In this document: positions 1 through 6,616 of the stretch, piece by piece
Position numbering within the stretch: the stretch's first letter is position 1
Layout of the letters: every line of letters begins with the position of its first letter
Origin: JBFLVQ01 sp040758525
Lineage (GTDB): Bacteria; Acidobacteriota; Blastocatellia; Chloracidobacteriales; JADJPF01
Assembly (NCBI GenBank): GCA_040758525.1
Contig: JBFLVQ010000541.1
Location: 1-6,616, forward strand
Direction of reading: 5' to 3'
DNA: 6,616 nucleotides
Program-made: the position numbers and the translations under genes
The notes under the pieces: model-generated
What the model saw: only the letters and a program-made list of their open reading frames with translations
Database searches by the model: none
What the model was told of the DNA's origin: nothing

Positions 1-3000
1 GTGAAGCCACTGATAAACGACTAGTCGCCTATGTAGTTGGTAAACAGACTGAGATGGTCTCAGAGCTAGAGTTGCGTAGTTATCTGAGACAGAGATTGCC
101 TGAGTATATGATTCCCTCCACCATTGTGATGTTAGACTCTCTACCACTCACTCCCAATGGTAAGATAGACCGCAGAGCGCTTCCTGTTCCAGAGAAGATA
201 AGCAGAGGAGAGCAGAACTATCAAGAGCCACACACACCAATAGAAGAGATAGTAGCAGGGATATGGAGTGAGATACTCGGTATAGACAGAATCAGTAGAG
301 AAGATAACTTCTTTGACATAGGCGGACATTCTCTGCTGGCAACGCAGTTGATATCTAGGGTTCGTACCATCTTTGATGTAGAGATACCATTGAGATCACT
401 GTTCGAATCGCCCACCATTGCAGAACTGGCAAAAAGTATAGAGTTTTACCAACATATAGATGCACAGAGAGGAGAAGCCTTTTCCATCGCGAGGATCGCT
501 AGAGATGCAGAATTGCCTCTCTCATTCGCTCAGCACCGCCTATGGTTTCTTGATCAGTTACAACCCAACAATTCACACTACAATATACCAGCGGCAATTC
601 GATTGGAAGGAGCACTCGATGTAGAAGCGCTAGAGAAGAGCCTCAACGATATTATTGAAAGGCACGAAGTATTGCGGACTAGGTTCGAAACGATCGAGGA
701 CAGACCGGTTCAGATAATAGCAGAGAAGTTGGAGTTGAAATTGGCGGTAGTAGAGTTAAGTGATCTTTCAGCACTAGAGCGAGAGCAAGAGGTACTGAGG
801 CTGGCAGAAGAAGAGGCAAATCGACCATTCAATATAGCACTAGGACCATTGCTACGAGCGCAACTGCTAAGGTTGAGCGAACAGGAGTACATTCTTTTGT
901 TGAGCATGCATCATATTGTTTCTGATGGCTGGTCAATCTCGATTTTTGTGCGCGAGCTCAACACACTCTATCAGGCCAACTGTGCTGATGTCATCGCATC
1001 ATTACCGGAATTAGCGATTCAGTATGCTGATTTCGCAGCCTGGCAACGGCAATGGCTGCACGGTGAAGTATTGGAGAAGCAGTTTGAGTATTGGCGTCAA
1101 CAGTTGGCTGATGCACCAGTACTGCAATTGCCCACTGACCGTGCCAGACCAGTAGTACAGACCTATCGAGGAGAAAATATAGGATTTATCTTAACTAAAG
1201 AAATATCTGAGCAACTCAAGGCAGTAAGTCGTCAGCAGGGAACAACACTGTTTATGACATTATTGGCTGTATTCAAGGTGTTGCTAGCGCGCTACAGCAG
1301 GCAGAAAGATATCGTGGTAGGTACACCGATAGCAAATCGCAATCGTACTGAGATCGAGGATCTGATCGGATTTTTTGTCAATACTCTGGTATTGCGCACA
1401 ATGGTGAATGAGCAAGAGAGTTTTGCCGAGCTGTTAATTAAGATCAGAGAAATATGCTTGGGTGCATATACTAATCAGGATATACCATTCGAGAAACTGG
1501 TAGAGCAATTGAATCCAGAACGTAATCTCAGCCATAGCCCGCTCTTTCAAATAATGTTCATATTACAGTATGCACCTAAGATGGTACTGGAGATGTCTGG
1601 GTTGACTTTAACATTACTTGAGATTACCAGTGAGACGGCAAAGTTTGACCTGTTATTAACAATGGAAGAGAGCGGTGCGGAGTTAGCAGCAACGATTACA
1701 TATAATACCGATATATTTGATGCGACAACGATCAAGCGAATGATTGGGCACTATCAGAACTTGCTGACAGGTCTGGCATCAGTGCCAGCGCAACAGATTT
1801 GGAAATTATCAATGCTCAGTGAAGCCGAGCAGCAACAAATACTCAATCAATGGAACGACACACCTTCAGATTATCAAGCAGATCTGTGTGTGCATCAACT
1901 GTTTGAGAAGCAGACCAAGTTAACACCTGACGCGATTGCTGTAGTATTTGAAGAGCAACAGCTTACTTATCAACAACTCAATAAGCGTGCCAATCAACTT
2001 GGTCATTATCTGCGTGCTTTAGGTATAGGACCTGATGTGCTGGTTGGCATCTGTATTGGGCATTCCATCGATATTATAGTAGCAATACTAGGTGTGCTTA
2101 AGGCTGGAGGAGCTTACTTACCAATTGATCCTAGCTATCCATTAGAACGCATTGTTTTCATACTAGAGAATGCTGGTGTAACATTGATATTGACTGAGAA
2201 GCAAAGAGTCGATGAGCTATCAAAAAATTTGGTACAGATAGTATGTTTAGATAGTGAATGGAGTACCATTAATAGATACAGCAATGCCAATCCGATAACC
2301 GACCTGAGTCTTGATAATCTCGCATATGTCATCTACACTTCCGGTTCTACTGGTAAACCTAAAGGAGTAATGATCACTCATCACAGTGTTGTTAACTATC
2401 TTGATTGGTGTTGTCAAACTTATCCAATCCAATCGGGTCAAGCCATTCCATTATACTCTTCGCTTAGTTTTGATCTGACAGTAACCAGTCTGCTACTGCC
2501 GCTAGTTACTGGTCAACAGATTGTTGTCGTGAGGACAGAAGAAGGATTAACAGGATTGAAGGAAGCGCTGAGCAAACAGAGCAATTTCAGTTTAGTGAAG
2601 CTAACTCCAGCCCACCTAGATATGCTTAATCAACAATTACTAGCAACAGAGATGATTGATGCTACTAGAGCACTAGTGATAGGAGGAGAGGCATTATTAG
2701 CAGAGAGTTTAACCTATTGGCGCAAACACTCACCTCAGACAGATATTTTCAATGAGTATGGGCCAACAGAAACTACCGTAGGATGCTCTGTTTATCAGGT
2801 AATGGCAGAAGATGATAGTTCTGGAGTGGTATCGATTGGCAGACCAATAGCAAATACACAACTCTATATATTGGATGAGTATCACCAGGCTGTGCCTATT
2901 GGAGTAACAGGAGAATTATATATTGGTGGACTGGGAATAGCGCGCGGTTATCTCAATCGACCAGATTTAACAGCAGAGAGATTTATTCCCAATCCATTTA

Positions 3001-4514
3001 GTGTACAGCCAGGTGAGAGGTTATATCGTACAGGAGACCTTTGCCGGTACTTGCCAGATGGCAATATAGAGTATTTGGGCAGAATAGATAATCAAGTAAA
3101 GATTAGAGGCTTCCGTATTGAACTGGGTGAGATAGAGACAGTGCTCTTACAGCAAGCAGCAGTACAAGAGTGTGTAGTAGTAGTCAGAGAAGATAAGCCA
3201 GGCGATAAGCGATTAGCAGCCTATCTAGTAAGCGAGCAAGAGATCAATGTCAGCAAGTTACGCAGTTATCTTCAGCAACAGTTGCCAGACTATATGATTC
3301 CTGCTGCATTTGTCTTTCTTGAGGCGATGCCATTGACCTCTAATGGTAAACTCGATCGTCATTCGCTGCCCGTGCCTGAGCGAGAAGGAAAAGTTTCCCG
3401 GACAGCCTATGTTGCGCCGCGAACTGCGGTCGAGCTTGAACTTGTAGATGTTTGGCAGAAGATTTTGAACATCTGTCCTATTGGTGTTAATGATAATTTC
3501 TTTGAATTGGGTGGGCATTCACTGTTGGCAGTAAGCTTAATGGCCCAGATCAAAAGCCGTTTTGGCAGAACCCTACCACTGACAACGCTCTTTCAGGAGC
3601 CGACGATTGAAAAATTGGCTATCTTGCTATGCCAGCATATGGATTCATTGCAATGGACTCCGCTTGTAAAAATAAATACTAATGGCGCCAAACCACCTTT
3701 CTTCTGTATACATCCTATAGGAGGGGAGGTGCTCTGTTATTACGAGCTTGCCCGCTTGCTAGGTGAAGATCAACCGTTTTATGGCTTACAGGCGGCCGGC
3801 CTTATTGAGAATCAAGAGGTTGATACAACCATTGAAGAGATGGCCACCCGTTATATAAACGCTTTGCGCGATGTTCAGCCTCAAGGACCATATTTGTTGG
3901 GTGGTTGGTCATTGGGTGGCAATATAGCTATGGAAATGGCCCAACAATTAGAAAATCAGGGCGAAGAGATTGATTTGCTGGCTTTGTTTGATAGCTATGC
4001 TTTGTTAGGTTGGGAATTAGACTGTATCGACGATGCAGAATTATTAAGTCAGTATGCGCGATTGAGGAGATTGTCGATTACTCGTAACGATCTTGAAGGA
4101 ATGAATATTGACGAACAATTGAGTTATATCGTGAAAGCAGTCAGGGTACAGGATAGATCTATCCTAGATCTAGATCTAACTCAAATTCGCTGTTTCTATA
4201 ACGTTTACAAGAGCAATCTGCAAGCTGCTCGTAATTACACTGCTAAAACTTATGCCAACCAGATTACATTGTTTCGTGCTGAAGAACTGCCTTCATATGT
4301 CAATGAGGCTTCTAGTCTATATCATCTATATCAAAACCCGACATTGGGATGGGAGAAATTCTCTGCGAAACCCATTAAGGTTCACACTGTTCCAGGCAAT
4401 CATGAAAATATGATTTTTCAACCATATGTAGAAGTTTTAGCTCGACAGCTTAAACATTACATTATGCGAGTTAAGCAAGACAATTCACCTATGCCAAGAG
4501 ATGGAATTGCATAA
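1..4514 (+). CDS. Nonribosomal peptide synthetase, C-terminal part (A-end, PCP, C, A[Asn], PCP, TE); 5' partial
   Basis: Final part of a cytoplasmic peptide assembly line. The frame is open from base 3 with no stop, and its first residues are typical late A-domain sequence (DKRLVAYVV), so the Met at 54 is internal; residues here are numbered from it. Domains: A-domain end with NGKIDR (35-40); PCP with phosphopantetheine Ser93 in GGHS; LCL-type condensation domain about 153-580, with RLWFLDQL (162-169), RHEVLRTRF (203-211), HHIVSDG with catalytic His287, and IGFFVNT (438-444); adenylation domain about 610-1105, with YTSGSTGKPKG (761-771), NEYGPTE (900-906), YRTGDL (991-996) and NGKLDR (1097-1102); PCP with Ser1156; type I thioesterase with Ser1286 (GWSLGG), Asp1313 and His1450. 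Specificity positions D807, L808, T811, K849, V875, G877, E901, V909, G910, K1099 predict asparagine. No epimerase, methyltransferase or oxidase domain is visible. The thioesterase makes this the terminal module. Product unknown. Confidence 0.97.
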   Translation, partial: EATDKRLVAYVVGKQTEMVSELELRSYLRQRLPEYMIPSTIVMLDSLPLTPNGKIDRRALPVPEKISRGEQNYQEPHTPIEEIVAGIWSEILGIDRISREDNFFDIGGHSLLATQLISRVRTIFDVEIPLRSLFESPTIAELAKSIEFYQHIDAQRGEAFSIARIARDAELPLSFAQHRLWFLDQLQPNNSHYNIPAAIRLEGALDVEALEKSLNDIIERHEVLRTRFETIEDRPVQIIAEKLELKLAVVELSDLSALEREQEVLRLAEEEANRPFNIALGPLLRAQLLRLSEQEYILLLSMHHIVSDGWSISIFVRELNTLYQANCADVIASLPELAIQYADFAAWQRQWLHGEVLEKQFEYWRQQLADAPVLQLPTDRARPVVQTYRGENIGFILTKEISEQLKAVSRQQGTTLFMTLLAVFKVLLARYSRQKDIVVGTPIANRNRTEIEDLIGFFVNTLVLRTMVNEQESFAELLIKIREICLGAYTNQDIPFEKLVEQLNPERNLSHSPLFQIMFILQYAPKMVLEMSGLTLTLLEITSETAKFDLLLTMEESGAELAATITYNTDIFDATTIKRMIGHYQNLLTGLASVPAQQIWKLSMLSEAEQQQILNQWNDTPSDYQADLCVHQLFEKQTKLTPDAIAVVFEEQQLTYQQLNKRANQLGHYLRALGIGPDVLVGICIGHSIDIIVAILGVLKAGGAYLPIDPSYPLERIVFILENAGVTLILTEKQRVDELSKNLVQIVCLDSEWSTINRYSNANPITDLSLDNLAYVIYTSGSTGKPKGVMITHHSVVNYLDWCCQTYPIQSGQAIPLYSSLSFDLTVTSLLLPLVTGQQIVVVRTEEGLTGLKEALSKQSNFSLVKLTPAHLDMLNQQLLATEMIDATRALVIGGEALLAESLTYWRKHSPQTDIFNEYGPTETTVGCSVYQVMAEDDSSGVVSIGRPIANTQLYILDEYHQAVPIGVTGELYIGGLGIARGYLNRPDLTAERFIPNPFSVQPGERLYRTGDLCRYLPDGNIEYLGRIDNQVKIRGFRIELGEIETVLLQQAAVQECVVVVREDKPGDKRLAAYLVSEQEINVSKLRSYLQQQLPDYMIPAAFVFLEAMPLTSNGKLDRHSLPVPEREGKVSRTAYVAPRTAVELELVDVWQKILNICPIGVNDNFFELGGHSLLAVSLMAQIKSRFGRTLPLTTLFQEPTIEKLAILLCQHMDSLQWTPLVKINTNGAKPPFFCIHPIGGEVLCYYELARLLGEDQPFYGLQAAGLIENQEVDTTIEEMATRYINALRDVQPQGPYLLGGWSLGGNIAMEMAQQLENQGEEIDLLALFDSYALLGWELDCIDDAELLSQYARLRRLSITRNDLEGMNIDEQLSYIVKAVRVQDRSILDLDLTQIRCFYNVYKSNLQAARNYTAKTYANQITLFRAEELPSYVNEASSLYHLYQNPTLGWEKFSAKPIKVHTVPGNHENMIFQPYVEVLARQLKHYIMRVKQDNSPMPRDGIA
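4151..4178. repeat. Two abutting perfect 14-bp palindromes inside the thioesterase coding region
   Basis: Bases 4151-4164 (GGATAGATCTATCC) and 4165-4178 (TAGATCTAGATCTA) each equal their own reverse complement and touch without a gap. AGATCT occurs three times, at 4155, 4166 and 4172. The stretch encodes DRSILDLDL in the lid-like region of the thioesterase, so it may be only a by-product of a DLDL repeat written with GAT and CTA codons. Function unknown. Confidence 0.6.
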
Positions 4515-5307
4515 ACACTAGTATTTGCCTGATAATCTGGCGAGAGGTCTCGCTATCCTGTATCAAATCAAATGCGTGCGGAGCCTGGGGATTATTCACA
4601 AATGTAATTGGCAGATTGCAAGTCAAGGCTTTGTTTAAGAAGCGGTCTATTGTTTCATTCAGATGAGGCATTTCGTCTTGACCTGCTCTCACAATGAACA
4701 GAGGTATATTCTGCGCAAGATCGGCGACCGATTTTCCTGTACAAGAGTTAGCAAATCCCCATTGTTTAGCTGCATCAGCTATGCTTGTGTCCCCTTCTAG
4801 GTCGAGCATAAGTCCATAACACAGGACAGCATACTTTAGATAACTCCGATCTTCTTGCATTAGAACTGATAATGCATTTGGAACATTGCCAGAGCAAGCC
4901 CATACACCAATCCTGTTCTCATCAATTCCCAAGGCAGCAGCATTGTGCCGAACATATTGAAGCAATGTCTGAATATCTCTGGCTGGTTCTTTACCAGTTG
5001 AGTAGGTGATAGCCACCAATCCAGAGGCCGCCGTCAATTGTCCCCACGAAATATATGATTCCATCTCTTTCAGCTTGCACCCAAGCAACTTCTCAAGTCC
5101 AGGATCAGGATATCCATTTACAAAGACAACTGCAGGTATCCGCGCTTCACTCTTCGAAGCAGGTGGATAATATAGATCCATTGTTAGTACACCGGCATCC
5201 GTGACTTGATATTCCACATCCTGCCGAATTGTCACCATATCCATGCCGTCTATTTGATAGACCACTCTTTTCTTGGTAATCTCATGTCGCTGAGTTTCTT
5301 GGCTCAT
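4489..5307 (-). CDS. Alpha/beta hydrolase (esterase / dienelactone-hydrolase-like)
   Basis: A 272-residue soluble protein with no signal peptide or membrane segment. The fold is suggested by a beta-strand and turn at 58-68 (PAVVFVNGYPD, likely oxyanion-hole region), a nucleophile elbow at 134-141 (GVWACSGN) with Ser139, an acidic residue at Asp211 (IVRAGQDEM) and His244 (APHAF). These are in the right order and spacing for a Ser-Asp-His triad. The elbow reads A-C-S-G-N rather than G-x-S-x-G, which is unusual but still leaves small residues around the serine. Substrate unknown; an ester or small acyl compound is a family-based guess. The start at 5307 is chosen over in-frame Met22 and Met24 because a strong ribosome binding site lies just upstream. 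The 3' end overlaps the NRPS 3' end by 26 bp in convergent orientation, so the two are not co-transcribed. A link to peptide processing or resistance is possible but unsupported. Confidence 0.88.
   Translation of the reverse strand: MSQETQRHEITKKRVVYQIDGMDMVTIRQDVEYQVTDAGVLTMDLYYPPASKSEARIPAVVFVNGYPDPGLEKLLGCKLKEMESYISWGQLTAASGLVAITYSTGKEPARDIQTLLQYVRHNAAALGIDENRIGVWACSGNVPNALSVLMQEDRSYLKYAVLCYGLMLDLEGDTSIADAAKQWGFANSCTGKSVADLAQNIPLFIVRAGQDEMPHLNETIDRFLNKALTCNLPITFVNNPQAPHAFDLIQDSETSRQIIRQILVFMQFHLLA
4539..4554. other. Short GC-rich hairpin just after the NRPS stop codon
   Basis: GCGAG (4540-4544) pairs with CTCGC (4549-4553) around an AGGT loop, with one flanking G-T wobble. It begins about 25 bases after the NRPS stop and lies inside the last codons of the convergent hydrolase gene. 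No T-run follows on either strand, so it is not a standard rho-independent terminator. It could help end NRPS transcription or protect the mRNA end, or be chance. Confidence 0.3.
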
Positions 5308-5440
5308 TTATGTCTCTCCTTTATTGCCTAACGCCTAAGTTGGATAGCTTACTAGCGATATTGAGACTCAACCTTATCCTTTGATATAGAAGAATAATTT
5401 AATTATTGGGCAGACCGAATGCGATTGAGCTGCGCCAGTA
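5308..5440. other. Intergenic gap between SDR and hydrolase, with two short dyads
   Basis: This 133-bp gap holds the hydrolase ribosome binding site. It also contains TTGAG-A-CTCAA at 5361-5371 (5-bp arms) and AATAATT-T-AATTATT at 5393-5407 (7-bp arms). Both are odd-centred inverted repeats of operator size. I see no convincing -35/-10 pair on the - strand and no hairpin with a T-run after the SDR stop, so it is open whether the hydrolase has its own promoter or is read from the SDR. Confidence 0.35.
5315..5321 (-). promoter_or_regulatory. Ribosome binding site of the alpha/beta hydrolase
   Basis: On the - strand the sequence reads AAGGAGA, separated by 7 bases from the ATG at 5307-5305. It is a near-consensus Shine-Dalgarno at ideal spacing, and it decides the start in favour of Met1 over the later Met22 and Met24. 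Confidence 0.8.
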
Positions 5441-6352
5441 CTAGCGATAGCCAGTTACGTCGGCGGGTTTGCCAGCGTCCTGAACTTCTGTGACATACCT
5501 CCAGGCGTCAGGCTGGCTGCCATCTAGATCGGTAAAGCCATAGATCTTTGCCAGTTGTCCACTGGATAGTGACTTCCCGTTCCAGCGTGACAGGTTAGGA
5601 TCTTGTGCGAGTGCTACTACCGCTCGGCCAACAAAAGCCGGGCTCTCGGAAATGGCAAAATGGGGCGAACGTATTGTCGCGTCCCGCCAGTTCTCTTCAG
5701 TAACACCATAAGCATCGAGCATGGCTTCTGATCGCAGCCAACCTGGAGTGAGTGACACGGCCGTCGCACCATAGGGCTGCAACTCATGCGCCAGCGCAAA
5801 CGCCATTCGATTCACTGCTGCTTTGGCCAAGTCGTAGAAGAAGGAGACTCGATAGTGGGTTGCATTGTACTCATCAGTGCCATCAGTCACCTCGACAACC
5901 AATCCACCAGGCGTCTTGATGAGCAGTGGTATCGCAAAGTGGCTAGTGATAGCGTGTGTATCCACCGCCAAGCGCAAGGTATGTAATCCATAATCCAAAG
6001 ATGATTCCCAGACGGATTTATTCCACTCCATCTTGGTAGCTCCCCAGATATCGTTGACAAGAATGTGTAAGCTGCCTTGTTCCTCTTTGATGCGATCCAC
6101 CAGTGCGCGCACCTCGTCAGGAACCAGATGGTCTACTTGGATTGCAATCCCGTGGCCGCCAGCCTCATTCACAAGAGCTGCAGTCTCTTCGATCGTCTCT
6201 GGTCGGTTCATTTCTGATCGCTTAGACTGGCTTGTTCGCCCAGTGACATAAACGGTAGCTCCAGCCACACCTAATTGTACGGCTATTCCGCGTCCCGCTC
6301 CTCTGGTCGCTCCGGCGACTAATGCAACCTTACCTATCAGTGATGTCTTCAT
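5441..6352 (-). CDS. Short-chain dehydrogenase/reductase (SDR) family oxidoreductase
   Basis: A complete 303-residue cytoplasmic Rossmann-fold oxidoreductase. The N-terminal nucleotide-binding motif is GATRGAG (14-20), in the G-x3-G-x-G pattern of SDRs. Arg39 directly after the second strand (VTGR) suggests NADP(H) over NAD(H). The usual NNAG motif is replaced by VNDIWG (99-104). The active-site pair is Tyr173 and Lys177 (YDLAK), and the PG motif after the sixth strand is at 203-204 (TPGW). The classical catalytic Ser is not evident: the corresponding strand ends VEVTDGTDE (153-161), so Thr156 or Thr159 may stand in. From memory, NDIWG, VTDGT and the C-terminal tail are shared by a distinct SDR subfamily in Actinobacteria and Ktedonobacteria, so this is probably intact rather than decayed. 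At about 300 residues it is longer than a classical 250-residue SDR. Substrate unknown. It lies upstream of the hydrolase on the same strand with a 133-bp gap; co-transcription is possible but not shown. Confidence 0.93.
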   Translation of the reverse strand: MKTSLIGKVALVAGATRGAGRGIAVQLGVAGATVYVTGRTSQSKRSEMNRPETIEETAALVNEAGGHGIAIQVDHLVPDEVRALVDRIKEEQGSLHILVNDIWGATKMEWNKSVWESSLDYGLHTLRLAVDTHAITSHFAIPLLIKTPGGLVVEVTDGTDEYNATHYRVSFFYDLAKAAVNRMAFALAHELQPYGATAVSLTPGWLRSEAMLDAYGVTEENWRDATIRSPHFAISESPAFVGRAVVALAQDPNLSRWNGKSLSSGQLAKIYGFTDLDGSQPDAWRYVTEVQDAGKPADVTGYR

Positions 6353-6361
6353 GATCTATTT

Positions 6362-6367
6362 TCTCCT
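6362..6367 (-). promoter_or_regulatory. Ribosome binding site of the SDR gene
   Basis: On the - strand the sequence reads AGGAGA, 9 bases before the ATG at 6352-6350. It supports the start of the SDR at MKTSLIGK, which also places the glycine-rich motif at the usual distance from the N-terminus. Confidence 0.78.
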
Positions 6368-6479
6368 AATCGTGCTGTTATTGCGCTTTGGTAGCGGCAT
6401 AGTAATTGATTAATTTAACCCATATGCATGTTCTGTTTCCTCACTCCGCCTGTATAATAGTTTGACATACTTCTGCATA

Positions 6480-6518
6480 GTTGACTTATTGAGCTAGCAG
6501 ACCAGGCTCAAAGTCAAC
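6480..6518. repeat. Bulged inverted repeat upstream of the SDR gene
   Basis: The left arm GTTGACT-TA-TTGAGC (6480-6494) matches the reverse complement of the right arm GCTCAAAGTCAAC (6506-6518) over 13 base pairs. A 2-base bulge (TA) interrupts the left arm, and an 11-base loop separates the arms. A further TTGAC lies 19 bp to the left at 6462. No T-run follows on either strand, so an operator or RNA structure is more likely than a terminator. It starts about 128 bp before the SDR start codon. Confidence 0.5.
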
Positions 6519-6562
6519 AGTCCACAAGCAGACACATTAAAAGGGTGAAATCGCGATCATAT

Positions 6563-6616
6563 ATGCATCAAACACAGCCGCGGGTTAGTGGTAGTCTATT
6601 TTATATGGTTTTTTCA
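6563..6616 (+). CDS. Possible 5' end of a divergent gene, running off the window
   Basis: From the ATG at 6563 a frame of 18 codons (MHQTQPRVSGSLFYMVFS) stays open to the right edge; an in-frame GTG lies at 6545. The only Shine-Dalgarno-like stretch, GGGTGA at 6543-6548, is about 14 bases before the ATG, which is too far for a good site. The hydrophobic end could be the start of a membrane segment, but the piece is too short to recognise. An open frame of this length is common by chance. Confidence 0.15.
   Translation, partial: MHQTQPRVSGSLFYMVFS

Larger units (their letters stand above)
6353..6616. other. Non-coding region upstream of the SDR gene
   Basis: Apart from the ribosome binding site, the dyad at 6480-6518 and a doubtful start of a + frame, nothing here can be assigned. 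Hexamers resembling promoter elements occur: TATAAT at 6453-6458 and TTGACA at 6462-6467 on +, and TATTAT at 6459-6454 on -. None pairs with a good partner at 16-18 bp, so no promoter is called. An AT-rich stretch lies at 6401-6418. Confidence 0.5.

Noticed and set aside
141..3518. Several 60-86 codon open frames on the - strand opposite the NRPS
   Set aside because: They have no recognisable domains or ribosome binding sites, and lie within a strongly supported synthetase gene; they are shadows.
1..4514. Polyketide synthase or hybrid PKS-NRPS domains
   Set aside because: Every segment is accounted for by A, PCP, C and TE motifs; no ketosynthase or acyltransferase signature is present.
4539..4554. 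Rho-independent terminator for the NRPS
   Set aside because: The stem is real but short, and no T-run follows on either strand; kept only as a hairpin.
5617..6251. Short open frames at 5617-5799 (-), 5786-5986 (+) and 6033-6251 (+)
   Set aside because: All lie within the SDR gene in other frames, have low-complexity or arbitrary composition and match nothing I know.
6453..6467. Perfect TATAAT (6453-6458) and TTGACA (6462-6467) on the + strand as a promoter
   Set aside because: They are in the wrong order and 3 bases apart. TATAAT has only GTTCTG at the -35 distance and TTGACA has only CTTATT at the -10 distance, and no supported gene follows on that strand.
6480..6518. Terminal inverted repeat of an insertion sequence
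   Set aside because: The arms are only 11 bases apart with no transposase or target duplication nearby, so an operator or RNA structure fits better.

Overview
The window suggests a bacterium with secondary metabolism. It holds the 3' end of a large nonribosomal peptide synthetase (NRPS) gene on the + strand, followed by two ordinary-sized enzyme genes on the - strand. The NRPS has the character of those in Cyanobacteria and Chloroflexota. The short-chain dehydrogenase resembles, from memory, a family common in soil Ktedonobacteria (Chloroflexota) and Actinobacteria. A filamentous soil Chloroflexota is my best guess, but this is inference; no marker gene is present.

Layout: positions 1-4514 carry the terminal part of the NRPS. 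The frame is already open at the left edge, in the last segment of an adenylation domain. It continues as PCP - C (LCL type) - A - PCP - thioesterase and stops at 4514. The complete A domain has the specificity residues D-L-T-K-V-G-E-V-G-K, which predict L-asparagine. No epimerase domain is visible, so the last residue added is probably L-Asn, and the thioesterase then releases the chain by hydrolysis or cyclisation. The number of upstream modules, and so the product, cannot be told from here.

Positions 4489-5307 (-) encode an alpha/beta hydrolase that converges on the NRPS; the two coding regions overlap tail to tail by 26 bp. A 133-bp gap (5308-5440) holds its ribosome binding site and two short dyads. 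Positions 5441-6352 (-) encode an NADP-type short-chain dehydrogenase/reductase with a good ribosome binding site. The last 264 bp (6353-6616) are non-coding as far as can be supported. They contain a notable bulged inverted repeat (6480-6518) and a short + frame open at the right edge that may be the start of a divergent gene.

The two - strand enzymes could be tailoring, resistance or unrelated housekeeping functions; nothing in the sequence ties them to the peptide. I found no RNA gene, insertion sequence, CRISPR array or clearly new system. The points most worth following up are the Asn prediction, the codon-usage mosaic along the NRPS, two abutting perfect palindromes in the thioesterase region, and the dyad upstream of the dehydrogenase.
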